NCBI RefSeq assembly: GCF_030247185.1
Contig: NC_080572.1
Coordinates: forward strand, 7,643,007 to 7,707,006
Direction of reading: 5' to 3'
DNA: 64,000 bases
From: Malaya genurostris
Taxonomy: Eukaryota > Arthropoda > Insecta > Diptera > Culicidae
The notes below the pieces were generated by a model. It was not told the DNA's origin. It searched no databases and saw only the letters and a program-made list of their open reading frames with translations. Numbering within the stretch: the stretch's first letter is position 1; each line of letters opens with the position of its first letter. This document shows positions 53,030 through 64,000 of the stretch, in pieces. The translations under genes and the position numbers were made by a program.

Positions 53030-53165
53030 AAGGATGTCATTCGTTTGATCTTCGACTGGGAAGAAAAGTGAAGGAGTCCGTGATTTTTCATCATGACAAC
53101 GTTCGTCCATATGTTGCAACTTCGGTTAAAAAATATTTGGATAATAGTGAATGGGCACCTCTGCT
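53030..53165 (+). pseudogene. Mariner transposase relic
   Basis: The plus strand reads VKESVIFHHDNVRPYVATSV and continues KKYLDNSEW. This matches the region around the second catalytic Asp (HDN-x-RPH) of mariner transposases. Upstream, faint coding traces reach to about 52730. The downstream third-Asp region is lost. Confidence 0.7.
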
Positions 53166-55030
53166 TCAGATTCGGAACTGTTTCAGATCCGGAACGTTCT
53201 TACCAGAGTTCGATTCAGTTCTGTGAATGTAATCGAAAACTAGATAGATATTTTTGATGTACTAGTCAAGTTGTCAAAAAATAATGGGAATATTTTCCCG
53301 ATGCTATATGGAAAAAAGAACTTTGAAAAAGGCGTTTGTAGTAATAGAAACGAATGAGAATTTAGCATGATCTCTATTCAGCCTTTAACGAGATTTCTCG
53401 GTAGATCACGTAATTACCGCATCAATTATCAATTATTCCTCAGTAGCACCGGATGCGTTCGGATGAGGGACATATGTGCGTTTGAATACGCATTTCGTTT
53501 TGTGTTTTCGTTTCCCACAGCAAGTCCCGCTGCCTGTTCTGAGAAAATCTTATAATACGCGCACGTGACCGAACCCACGGTTGCTCCTATTTTGCCTTTG
53601 GCTCTCTCTTGTTCTTTATCAGGATTCTTATAACTATTCTGTCAATGGCGGTGTCGACCAGCATCGTGTGTGGTGCGGTTATTTGAAAATGCTTCTGATT
53701 TATTGTTATTTTTGTGTCAATTCGTATGGTGTTAAAATCGATATCTTTTCTGCTCTTTTCCTCATTCCAGATTGTTTGTAACCAGTATTCGAAAATTTAA
53801 AAAAAGTCGAAGAAAATAATAGTGAATATTGTTTGTTTGTATGTTTGTTTTGCTGGATTTTCCTAAAGAGAAAATTCAGTTTTATTTGGACAGTTTAAAA
53901 AGGTGAGTTCATTCTAACGATTCAAACTAGATGAAAACTGCTTTCGGTGTACACAGATTAATAGGCACAAATTTTGTTTTGTCACACAAGTCTCACTTCA
54001 AGCTGAAGTCGCTAATCAATCAACTTTGGTTTGACACTAATCGCGGTAACACGAGAATCAAATTGAGGTTCGAGTCTCAATGACGACGAAGGCAACCATA
54101 ATAACAACCACAACTCTGTTCTTTCGTAGCTAGAAAAACATGTTCTCTCTTGCAAAACGTAAGATACGATTGAGACTAGTAAAAAACACTACGACGCAAA
54201 TTCGCCTATCGCAATGATTTCGTAAGTTGACTAATCCCCAATGAAGGAAAGGTGTGTTAACATCGAAAATTCTACCCCGACTTCCTTCATCATCACCGCC
54301 ATTATGCTGGCAACAGTTACTAGATTCAGAGCAAGCAAAGCGAATCCTTGTCGTCCGTTAGTAAAATAAAACAAACTCTGTGTCAAGCATTAAAGGTATG
54401 TGCAGAGAGCAAGGGTTCTAAGAAGCCGATCTGTCTCGTGTACACCAAGAAGATTAAAATCTAATTTAGGATGGACTCGTTGTTTAGCTCTTTTTTTATC
54501 TCCTCCTGGTCAAAGGATTGGTGCCTCGTAATTGCGCAGGAACAGACGCCCTGACGACGATTTTTTCAATCCTGTTTGATAGTGCGCCTTACCTTTGTTC
54601 GATTCGTTTGGGGAAAACATCCTACACTGACGTTCGACGGTATTTTTCCGCTTATTTTGTGCAGTGAAGAACTAAAAATCGATAAACGTTCTCAATTTTG
54701 CGCTACATATACATATATATACTTCATTGATATGAAAATCTCTTCTTTTCAATGGTTAAAGTTAAAGACAGTTGCAATTGATTTAGTTATTGAAATGTAT
54801 GGCATATCTCTTTGAATTCGAAGATAATGAAGAATTCCCAATATAAGGTTTAACATGTCACAGTCGTTGTTTAACAAGTCATGGAATAGTGCTAAAACAA
54901 ATAGAGCCAAAATACTATGCTGGAGAGTACTGTATTATTCAGAAATAATTGTATTAAAAATTGTGTCATTTCATCGTGCTATGTTCAAAACACCTACTAT
55001 TGGGAAACATCGACTACACAGAAATATTGA
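53166..55030. other. Non-coding stretch, nothing recognised
   Basis: No supported gene or element boundary. Confidence 0.35.
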
Positions 55031-55079
55031 TATCTTCGTGAATAGTTGACCGATTCTTACAATCTATGGCTATAGCGTA

Positions 55080-55310
55080 AATACTTTCAGGAAGATCTTC
55101 CATTTGCAGCTGGTATGGTCAGAATCGGTCAAGCCATCTCTGAGATCCACGCCTCTTTTTCAGGCACACATATACACACACAGACATTTACTCAGTTCGT
55201 TGAGCGGAATCGATTTGTATATGACACAAGGTCCTCAGGGACTTCTAAAAAGTTTTCCAAAGTTTGAGTGAATTCTATACCTTATTTTTATATTTATAAA
55301 AAAGGTAAAA
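55080..55310 (+). repeat. GGAAGTCGGATCC-family repeat, 3' part
   Basis: Contains AATCGGTCAAGCCATCTCTG, CACACACAGACATTTACTCA and TATGACACAAGGTCCTCAGG, ending in a diverged TATAAAAAAGGTAAAAAG, the equivalent of the right end at 34751-34764. Confidence 0.6.
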
Positions 55311-55399
55311 AGTTAGAGTCCGCCATTTAGTATTATGTAGGTGCGTAAAATAAACTCTTTTATCTTTTAACTTGGTCTTTCAAATTTAAAAGTTGCTTG

Positions 55400-56400
55400 T
55401 GCCGACTATTTAAAAGTTGCTTGTGTTGTGCCTGTTTTCAAGTCCGGAAATATTTATGATTATCCTTGCAATTACCGTCCGATTTCCACCTTATCAGTAT
55501 TCAATAAGGTCCTGAAAAAGCTGTTGGTGAACAGAATGCTTAACTTTTTCAACTCTAACAACGTCCTGTATAGATGCCAGTACGGATTTAGTTGGTGTTG
55601 GTGCGTTGTTCTTAGATCTTAGAAAAGCGTTTGATATACTGGACCATAAGATTCTGTTACAGAAGCTAGATCGATATGGGATCAGGGGGGATGCTAACGA
55701 CATTGTTAAAAGTTATCTGTCGAACAGGAAACAGTTTGTATCTCTCGACAATGCTCGTAGCTCCTACCGTCCAATCAATGTGGGGGTACCCCAAGGCAGT
55801 AACATTGGACCCTTGCTTTTTTACTTTTTATCAACGATATTGAAAATTTGAAATTGAAAGGTATACCAAGGCTTTTTGCTGACGACACTGCGATTTTTAA
55901 TCCGTGTAATGACGTACAAACAGTCATCTCGTTGATTCAATACGACCTTCAAATCTTATCGAATTACTTCAATGCGAACTTACTTTCTTTGAATATATCG
56001 AAAACAAAATACATGGTGTTTCATTCCCCACGAAATAATCATCGATTTTAACTATCTTTAACTATCTAGGCATACATTTAGATTCAACATTCTCTTGGGA
56101 TATCCATATAAAGGTAATTGAAAAAAAGTTGCTTCATTGTCAGGTGCACTGCGAAAGGTTAGCGAATTTGTTACAAGGAAAGCTCTGATGAGTATTCTAT
56201 TTCCATTCTTACATTCAATATCTTATAATTGCATGGGGTCATGCGTCTAAATCTAGACTCAAAAAGATCCAGGTTCTGCAAAATAGATGTATAAAAACCA
56301 CATTCAGATTACCCCATCTGTATCCTACAGTTTTGCTGTACTCGAACTTCAGCCACAGTATTTTTCCCATATTGGCACTGAGAGATATGCAAACGATCAT
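55400..56400 (+). pseudogene. Non-LTR reverse transcriptase fragment, CR1/L2-like
   Basis: Across several frame shifts the plus strand reads, in order: CNYRPISTLSVFNKVLKKLL, LDLRKAFDILDHKILLQKLD, YLSNRKQFVSLDN, VGVPQGSNIGPLLF, RLFADDTAIFN and LNISKTKYMVFHS. A thumb-like tail (GIHLDSTFSWDIHIK, GALRKVSEFV) follows. The FADD catalytic motif is present but the frame is broken at about 55610, 55850 and 56050. The endonuclease and 5' part are absent. The pattern of motifs suggests the CR1/L2 group of LINEs; the clade call is tentative. Confidence 0.8.
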
Positions 56401-57257
56401 GTTCATTCACTGGCTTTTTCCTGTTCCAATAAATGCATATAAATTTTGTTGTAAATTATTATTAGTTTTTAAAATATTTATAAGAGCACCTTAAAAGGAA
56501 TCGTACATTCCACTGGGTGCTCTTGCTTTGTAACAATAGTTTATTGCCTTCTTTGCTTCTAATAACCGTTATTTGTAATACCCTCAGCTTGTTAACATCG
56601 CGTTGTAGTCTTTTGTTTTGTTGTAAAGTCCCAATTTTTTCCAAGCTGAGGTTTGTATGTGTTCGTTACCAGGGCTCCGAACGTGAGCTCTTTGGTACGG
56701 GGGAGTGTGGGGGGGCCAATAATAAAAAAAGCTAGGATCAATCGACGTTTTCGAACATAACGCTCCTTTGTATCAGTTCGTGCACTCGCCTTGGGGAGAG
56801 TTCTGACGTGTTCAGAGAGGGCTATATTTGCAGCAGATTCCATGCAGATGAAGGAGTTTTGTTCAAGGTCAATTTGTTTCAAATCCTATCAGAAACTTCA
56901 AACGCTAATTATTTTAATGACACTACATAATAATATATTGGAATCAATTTTGTTTATAAACTATTTCCTACTTTTAATGATCCTAATCGCTTGTTTCTAT
57001 TTGTTAATCATTTTAATGTATTATGAATTTCAATGTATTTTCAATTTTCTTGTATGTGTATTTTTTCTTATAATCAACAATATTAGAATAGTACCCAATA
57101 TTCTCTCTGATGTTTTGACAAAAAATAGGAAAACCTTCTTAAAATCAGCTGTTGAATTTAAAAAAAAAAATAAATCTGAAAATAAGAAACAGAAAAACGA
57201 AAGTGTGCAAGTATAAAACAAGAAACAGAATAGTAAAAACAGAGAACGAAAAATAAA
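56401..57257. other. Non-coding stretch
   Basis: May include the 3' tail of the LINE fragment. A 141-codon hydrophobic frame at 56791-57216 lacks an ATG start and reflects AT-rich sequence. Confidence 0.35.
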
Positions 57258-57380
57258 GGGGACGGGTATAGCGTGATAGGTTAGTCAATGCCTGTCATGA
57301 AGCACATCTGGGTGCGATCCCATCCCCGAACATAGGGTCAGTAAGTTGTTCTGACCCAGAGAGGCGAACAAGTGAATGAC
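57258..57380 (+). mobile_element. tRNA-derived SINE, second diverged copy
   Basis: Starts GGGGACGGGTATAGCGTGAT like the SINE at 4170. It has a damaged B-box (GGTGCGATCCC) and the body words CATAGGGTCAG and AGAGAGGCGAA. The 3' limit is uncertain and no target duplication was found. Confidence 0.75.
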
Positions 57381-57480
57381 TGGATGGAGGAGTGGATTGC
57401 CGTCCTGAGTCTCGTAGAGGAAGCTTTGTGTTTCCCCCTGAAGGTCTGGGATGAGTAAGACGCACCCTTCTACCAAACAA

Positions 57481-57770
57481 AGCATCAGACAGTCCTCTGA
57501 TTCGTCGATATAATTGAGCATAATATTGAATAATATAACATGACACAATATAATATAATTCAATGCAGTATAATACAATATACTACAATACAATTATAAA
57601 CAATTCCATGTAATATAAAACAATAAAATGTACTATAATACAATATGATATGATATAACATACTATAGTATGATAATAATTATAACAATAATATAATAAT
57701 ACTAATAATAATAATCATCATCATCATCATATTCATAATAATAACAGTAATAATAAGATTAGAGTAATAA
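57481..57770. repeat. AT-rich simple repeats
   Basis: Irregular AATATAATACA-type sequence, then (AAT)n-like and (ATC)n blocks near 57680-57740. Confidence 0.8.
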
Positions 57771-58924
57771 CTTTTCTTGTCCCAAAGTCCAGAAGGCCTC
57801 ATTCAAATTTGAGAGAGTGTTTGCCAACTGCGACTACGATTTGGCAAGAAATTCCGCCTAACATTTGTTTATGCTATGGTTGATATACTTCTCGGATTAA
57901 TATTGTAGCTCAACCCTCCTTCTTTATCCGGTACAGTTGATACGAAATTCACATCTCCTATACATAATCTAAATACACTTTATGTTTCATTGCATCAGGT
58001 TATTTTAAAGAATCAATCCATTGGTTTAATATTTCGACCAAAATTTTTAACTAATTCGGGAGTTTGAACACGTCTCACCATATTCTCCGAGAAAAAATGT
58101 CTTTTTAAACAGCAGTTGGAGTTATCGAAAAGCCTAAAGTTTGTGTCATCAAAAATCTAAATGTTCTAATTTTTTCGACCAACCGTGTACCGTCTCGCGA
58201 CTTATAGCAGTATAGTTGAGCTGCCTTTGTGAGGACACAATTCGAGTCTCGCTTCCTGTTTGGTCCGGGCGACTCCCTTTGTAAACACAATTATGTACGA
58301 ATGTCTGTCGTCAATGCCAGGAGCCGAGCCACTTGAATCTAGTTTCAATTGAAAGGAAGGATGAATAAAAAAAATCACCAGCAAACAAAACCAAACCGGA
58401 GCAATGTAGTGGGGAGGGCTACGTTAATATTTTGTGTAATATCTCAAGTGAAGAGTAGTGTCCTCTTTCGTGTAATTAATTTTGTTTGGGTTTCGATAGA
58501 GATACTCTTTAGGTTTCGGGACTAGTCCTTGCCATGTTCAAACTTGTTTTTTTTTCTCCGTGATGTTTCATTTTATATTGGTCGTTGGTGAAGGGTTAAT
58601 ACGTGCGGCAAATCAAGTAGAAAGTAAAGAGCAAAGTTTGTTAGAAGAGATAGGATGACAAAAGTCGCAAGACGATTTTGATCAGTGTGTTCATCATTGA
58701 TAGAAACAATTGGGAAAAGTCAATAAATTTTCCCTAAAAACATTGAAGCTACAGAACTATTTCGAAACGATTTCATACTACTACGATTCGGTCGACTTTG
58801 GTAGTGTTACGTTCGATTTTTGAATGTGATTTTTATAACAATTGTGATTTTTTTCTTTGAATTGTTATAACAAAATATCGGTCGCCTTTGCAGAAAAATT
58901 TGATTGGTCACGACTTTACAACTG
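57771..58924. other. Non-coding stretch, nothing recognised
   Basis: No supported gene or element boundary. Confidence 0.35.
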
Positions 58925-59720
58925 AGGCCCGGAGGCCCGAGTGTCATATACCATTCGACTCAGTTCGTCGAGATAACAAAATGTGTGTGTGTGTGTGTGT
59001 TTCACAAACTTAGATTCAAATGAAAGGTCAGACTTTAATTCAAATGAAAGGTCTTAAGGTCCCATACAAAATTCCTGAGATTCATTTGCATCCGACTTCC
59101 GGTTCCGAAATTACAGTGTGATATGTACCAAAAACAGGAAAAAAAAATAGTCACACACGTTTCTCAGAGATGGCTGAACCGATTTTCACAAACTTTACTT
59201 CAAACGAAATACAATTTTCTTGAATTTCATTTGGATTCGACTTCCGGCTCCGGAATTACAAGAAAATATGTGTAAATTTATTAAAAAATGCGCTCGCTTC
59301 ACAAACTAAGAAGCAAAAAAAAGGTCATAAAACTCTTTAAAAAGTTCCTGAAAAGTTGATCCAGATCCGACTTTCGGTTCCGGTATTACAGTGCGATTAG
59401 TGAAAATTTACTGCTAAATTCATCTAGTTGGCAGATCTTGTTAGTTAGTGAATATATAAATCTACTTTTGGATTACTAGTCCCCAGTTTACACTTTCGAA
59501 AGCACCGATAATAGTAAAGAAAATCTCCAAAAACGGAACTCACTTAGATTTCTCAGCAACGGTTAAGCCGATTTTCACGAATCATGATTCAAATTATAGC
59601 TCTCATTGTCTTTAAATATACTGTGCAATTTCATTATGATCCGACTTCCGGTTCCAAAATTGTAGGGCGATGAGTGGCAAAACATTCAAATCGTCAATCA
59701 AAATGACGAATTGACGATGC
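58925..59720 (-). repeat. GGAAGTCGGATCC-family repeat, inverse copy with (TG)n
   Basis: Starts GGCCCGGAGGCCCGAGTGTC and CATTCGACTCAGTTCGTCGA. A (TG)n run follows near 58982-59000, then three or more sub-blocks with CCGACTTCCGGTTCCG and GATGGCTGAACCGATTTTCA. Confidence 0.7.
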
Positions 59721-60893
59721 AAAACTGATGCGCGTCGGTACGTGAGGTTTTGCTCCGTTCGCAGCGTGCTTTGTTTAATTTCGTATAGCGTGCAGGCTTA
59801 CCACATTAAAAATAATATTTTTCAGGTGAAAAAAAAAAAGTAAATTTTGTATTCTTTTATTCAATTTGTACCAACTTGTTAGTGTTATTACAAGATCAAG
59901 ATAACGATGCTTTTCTATAAAAGTACACTTATTGCCTTAAGGGGTGAGGACAGTACCGTGAAGTGGTAGTTTTTTTTGCTATTTTCCCGTTTCAAATTAA
60001 ATTTTCTTGGAAACGGTACAGAATATAGAAAAACCCACCTAACAATATCTTCGAAATTTAGTTGAGAATATTCTGTGAAATTTTCAGAATGATTTATTCA
60101 GTTTAGAGGGCGTGTTGTATTTTTTCTGACTGAAGAACTGCTGAAACTTGGAACGCTCGGAAATGCATACCTCTACTTGTTCATCGAATATCTCGGCTTT
60201 GAAGGCTTGTATCATAAATCTACCGTGACAAAGTCAAGATAATTTAGTTTAGATGCGATTAGTACATAAAAACATATATGTTATCGCGATAAAAATAAAG
60301 TCTTATATTTTTCTGTGTAACAAAGTCAATTTCAATGCATCCGCCATTTTTTCGCTTTGGTTTCCTGATAGCATTTTGTAAAAGGAGAGAGAAATAAAAT
60401 TGGCTCGACAAGGTTGCCAAACACACAGACGTTTAATTTTTTTAAAACACATTATTTGTTTCACATTCAATCTTTGTGAAAGTTGAATATTTTTTCATTG
60501 TTCATTAGAATCCATGTAATGCTCAACCCATACGATAGATTTTTGTGATAAAACTTATCACCAAATTAATAAAATGTATGTTGGCAACCCGGTACAGTTT
60601 GCTCATATACGAGAAGGTACAAGAGAAATACGATGCGCAAAGGGAATTGAGCGAGCCACGTGGTCGATTTAAAACTTAACACGCGACCCTCTGTCCTCAG
60701 ACCTTAAGTTTATGCAATCACTTGAAAAATTGGCTAGTGAATATTGGCCTAGAGGACTAAGTGTTCTATATCATTCGACACAGTTCATCGAGCTGAGCAA
60801 TGTATGTGTTTGTGCGTGCATGTGTGTGTATGTGTCAAATAATGTCACTCATGAGATAAAACATCTCGTAGTCCCATAGGTTGCTATTGAATT
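59721..60893. other. Non-coding stretch, nothing recognised
   Basis: No supported exon; ends with a short copy of the family word ATATCATTCGACACAGTTCA near 60768. Confidence 0.35.
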
Positions 60894-61346
60894 TCACACC
60901 GTCATTTGCCTGAACTTACTTGAAAATATTTTTGGGATTTCCATCGAGCGTAGATGATCCGGGATTCCACGCACTTCGCGCAGCATGGATGTATCGAAAA
61001 ATAAAGTTGAGTCAGGGGCATTCAGGATACTGACACGTATAGGAATATATCTTGATGGATTGATTTCCTGTGACATGTGGTTAAAATATACTGTCATGAA
61101 TTTTGTTTGAGATCGAAGCTCGACTATTCGTTCGAAATTATTAATTACCATGGGTTTCAGCACCTCACATCTTATTAGCAGGCGTGATAAAAGCTCCCAA
61201 AATCGATCTTTTAATAGAAGAACTCCCGCCAGAACTTCAAGACTCATTATATGTGTCGAATGCATGCAGCCTAAGGCAATTCGCAAACAACGGTACTGAA
61301 TTCGCTCCAGTTTGATAATATGAGAGTTTGCAGCGGAAATAGGCTA
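60894..61346 (-). pseudogene. Non-LTR retrotransposon ORF2 C-terminal fragment
   Basis: An open run of about 150 codons on the minus strand reads KLERIQYRCLRIALGCMHST and SLEVLAGVLLLKDRFWELLS. This is the region after the reverse-transcriptase domain in ORF2 of I/R1/LOA-group elements. It is limited upstream by TAG and lacks the catalytic core. A fragment only. Confidence 0.75.
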
Positions 61347-61359
61347 TATTAGTTACTTA

Positions 61360-61540
61360 CTAAACCAACCGACTTCGGCTATACTGGTTCCAAGTTTCCG
61401 GTTCCAGAAGTATTGGAAATAGTGGTAAAAAAGTTTAAAACGAGACTCACTCAATTTTCTCAGAGATAATTTGATCGATTTCCACAAACAGGCCCAAATA
61501 AAAGTTCCTATAGTTCCATAGGTTGCTGTTTAATTTCAGT
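61360..61540 (-). repeat. GGAAGTCGGATCC-family repeat, short copy
   Basis: Contains CCAAGTTTCCGGTTCCAGAA, GGAAATAGTGGT and TTTCTCAGAGATAATTTGAT, close to the words seen near 43800. Confidence 0.5.
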
Positions 61541-61739
61541 GTGTTGAGTGGGTAGAGTGTGTTTAATTTTTTAATGCGACGATGCAAAATAAAGAAAATA
61601 CTTATTAACTTGACATAACTGTTTAATAAATTTGGAATATATGAACCCATTCAAGTAATTTTTCACTTCTAATTCGAAAACTTCATTCTTCTCAAAGATT
61701 GCACAATGTCCATAAGCTAAAGAATTAAAAAAAAGCTCC

Positions 61740-62960
61740 TTCAGAAGAGTCATTGTATCCCACGACAGCCACTACCACCACCACAATTGCTAGCAGCCAG
61801 CATTTCAGAGCGGCTAAATTATCCTGGTCCTACCGTAAAACCGTAACAGCTTTTCCTCAGGTCGGGTGGAAAAGAAATTGCTGCTTCCATTTACAGAATG
61901 CGCACAACCAGACAGACACACAGGCCAACACGCCATCCTGATCCACCCGGCGATGCCGTCCTTCATACTTGCATAGTCATATACAAGAACTGGGCCAACG
62001 GATGAAAAGTGCGGGCTACACTTCTTGGAGGGGGGGATAGAAGGTACCCAAGGGTACACCCGCCCTACTAGAAGAACGGCAGCAGACAGGCGCGCGCAAA
62101 AATCGTCTTTCTTCGCCTTCACAACCACAACTCTTACCTCTGCCGAACCAAATCAACTCGTTCGAGAAAAAAAAGCAACGAGACAGAATTCATTTGCGAA
62201 AGGATTGTGCGAACTACTACAAACAGGGCTGAACAGATCCTACCCGCACATTTTGGCCGATGCGATATGAGTTGCGATGCAACTGGCGGGTGTGCGTCTC
62301 ACCGGTTGCGTGCTAACGAGGCGAAGGGTATTGCTGTTGTTGGGAAAAACCAAACGTCAGTCTCGTCCTGCCCGAACAGCAAGAGACGCCGACCGCAACG
62401 ATTACGATGGTTCGCAACGGTGGCAATAATGCCACCCCACGAATAAAGTTCATTGAACTCCAACCGAAAACATACAGCAGCAAGGCGCGCGTACTATCAG
62501 ACACACACACCAACGTGCCGAACGATTGATTAAAGGAACAAAACAACAACCAGACTCGCGACGTGACGCGTGTGTGCACCAACCGGACATGAATGTGTGT
62601 AGAAGGAGCTCGTGTCCGTGTCGATCGGTATCTTGGTGTTGTGTTGAATCAAAGCATGCGGTGATGTTTGGGTGGATTTACGGAGCGAATGCACTCCGGC
62701 GCTCCGGTCGATGAATGGATCTCAATGAGAATGTGTAAACCGGCGAGCAATGGTGCACTTCATGCGATTGGCGCATAATCCCATACTAGTAAGAGGAAAA
62801 ATACGACAACCGGCGAACTGCTTCATTCGGGTGCAGCGGTAGTACTCATCGCCACCGCCCCGTCTCTACCGGGATGCACTTCTGCCGCGAGAGAGCGTGC
62901 TACAGCATGAATGAGAGCGCACCCGAGAGCACGAGTAGCGTGTAGCGTGTAGCGAGTAAA
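61740..62960. other. GC-richer region, possible promoter side of an unseen gene
   Basis: Base composition rises clearly, with many CpG and CA-rich words, against AT-rich surroundings. Several short open frames occur but none has a recognisable domain or splice support. I cannot place a gene here. Confidence 0.35.
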
Positions 62961-64000
62961 ATGTGTAATACTAATCCAGACTGATATCGTGAATAGTGTG
63001 TAGGGTGGAGAGCGCAATATTGGTAGCAACATTTGAAATTTATTTTTTCAAATAGAATTTTACCTACAAATTATGGAAATATCATGACTATGATTATGAT
63101 TCTTGCAGTTACATTATTGTATTTGGAATAAGTTCAAGTAAAAATTGAATTTCTTGAAAAGTGTTTATTGCATGCATCGCAAAATGATGTGAAAGAGCCG
63201 ATCCAGTTTACAAAGGCACTTACACGCATCCCGTAGAAACAAAAAACTGTCTGATTTATTTCTTGCTGGTTGGTTGTTATGAAATACTTCATAAACTTTA
63301 GCAAGTTTTGTAATCAACAAAACAACAATTATTCAGAGAAGGATTCCCAGTGTCAGTAGGAACATAGCACTAGCCATCCAATTTTCTTTTACAATGATGA
63401 GTCGGCTGTGAAGTCTGTAGGAACGGATCAGAATGTTTTCGCCGAGAGCCCTTTCGTTGAAAGTCATTCCCCCGAAAAGGTCATTTAATCGAATCGTAAA
63501 GTCGTCTCAATATATTAATGAAATTGATTTAAGATTAAAAAATCAAACATTATATATTCGTGCGTCTGAAATATTTCTGATTTTGAATAACGGATATATT
63601 TATATTCTCGTGTTCAACTCAAGCAGAATACTTTCTTGATTGAATTTCGAATTTCATTCAGAATAATTTGACTTTATTAACCATGATTCATCAAATAATT
63701 TGCTTTACTTTATTGTTTTGTACATCTAGACTAGAATGCAATGCTACATTACGTTGACGGTTGTTTCATCACGTATAAAAATAACAAATTTATTCATAAA
63801 ATCACAGTTGAAAAATCTTTTCGGCGAAATTACCGAAAATTAAAGTTTCTCTCCTACTCCGTCACCAATGTTACGAAATGCAGGGTTGCGCAAAGGAACC
63901 TCACACATTTTGCTCTCTGGTTACACTGAAACCAAATAAGGGAGGGAGAAACCGAACACGGCATCGGAAAAAAGAAGAATGAAGGTTTATTTTCGTTTAG
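62961..64000. other. Non-coding stretch, nothing recognised
   Basis: AT-rich sequence to the window end without a supported gene. Confidence 0.35.

Noticed and set aside
56791..57216. Hydrophobic 141-codon frame resembling a membrane protein
   Set aside because: No ATG start and very AT-rich sequence yields Ile/Leu/Phe/Tyr by composition alone.

Overview
The window looks like nuclear DNA of a culicine mosquito, most likely Aedes or a near relative. It is AT-rich, with short genes, short GT-AG introns and a large surplus of small transposons. It carries a tRNA-derived SINE of the Feilai type, BEL/Pao and non-LTR retrotransposon remains, and Tc1/mariner-related elements with DD37D and DD37E signatures that are typical of mosquitoes. 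No bacterial or viral gene organisation is seen. The genus is an inference from these repeat families.

Three intact protein genes can be supported. (1) A plus-strand three-exon gene at 6738-7100 encodes a 76-residue SMIM20/MITRAC7-like inner-membrane protein that helps assemble cytochrome c oxidase. (2) Convergent to it, a five-exon minus-strand gene at 7635-9841 encodes a complete 470-residue mitochondrial trifunctional protein beta subunit (HADHB, 3-ketoacyl-CoA thiolase). The two form a convergent mitochondrial pair about 0.5 kb apart. (3) A three-exon minus-strand gene at 18747-20810 encodes a 645-residue ZAD protein with four FLYWCH fingers. A fourth possible gene at 32364-32976 has two phase-matched exons but an in-frame stop. 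A possible transcription start and mini first exon lies near 38.5-39.1 kb.

The rest is mostly mobile DNA. 1-6.6 kb: MITEs, a SINE with a 10-bp target duplication, and a nest of transposons inside transposons. 10.8-18.4 kb: a hAT-like MITE, a long (TA)n/(TG)n tract, a fold-back element with TTTGGCATAA arrays around a GC-rich core, a retroposed gag-like gene with a 13-bp target duplication, and a TIR element with twin hairpins. 21.9-30.25 kb: a wrecked BEL/Pao retrotransposon containing an apparently identical 3.2-kb tandem duplication, each unit holding a 262-bp repeat present 2.85 times. 33.4-38 kb: a Harbinger transposase scrap, TIR repeats and a partly dimerised TIR element. 39.8-41.1 kb: a structurally complete DD37D mariner-like element with an open 344-residue transposase inside a (TA)n tract. 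42.6-50.3 kb: two hAT MITEs in opposite orientation, both with perfect 8-bp target duplications, and a dead DD37E element. 53-61.5 kb: relics of mariner, two non-LTR reverse transcriptases, a second SINE and several copies of a dispersed repeat carrying GGAAGTCGGATCC. 61.7-63 kb is GC-richer and may be the promoter side of a gene outside the window.

Most of 41-64 kb shows no host coding exon and could be intergenic or a large intron.
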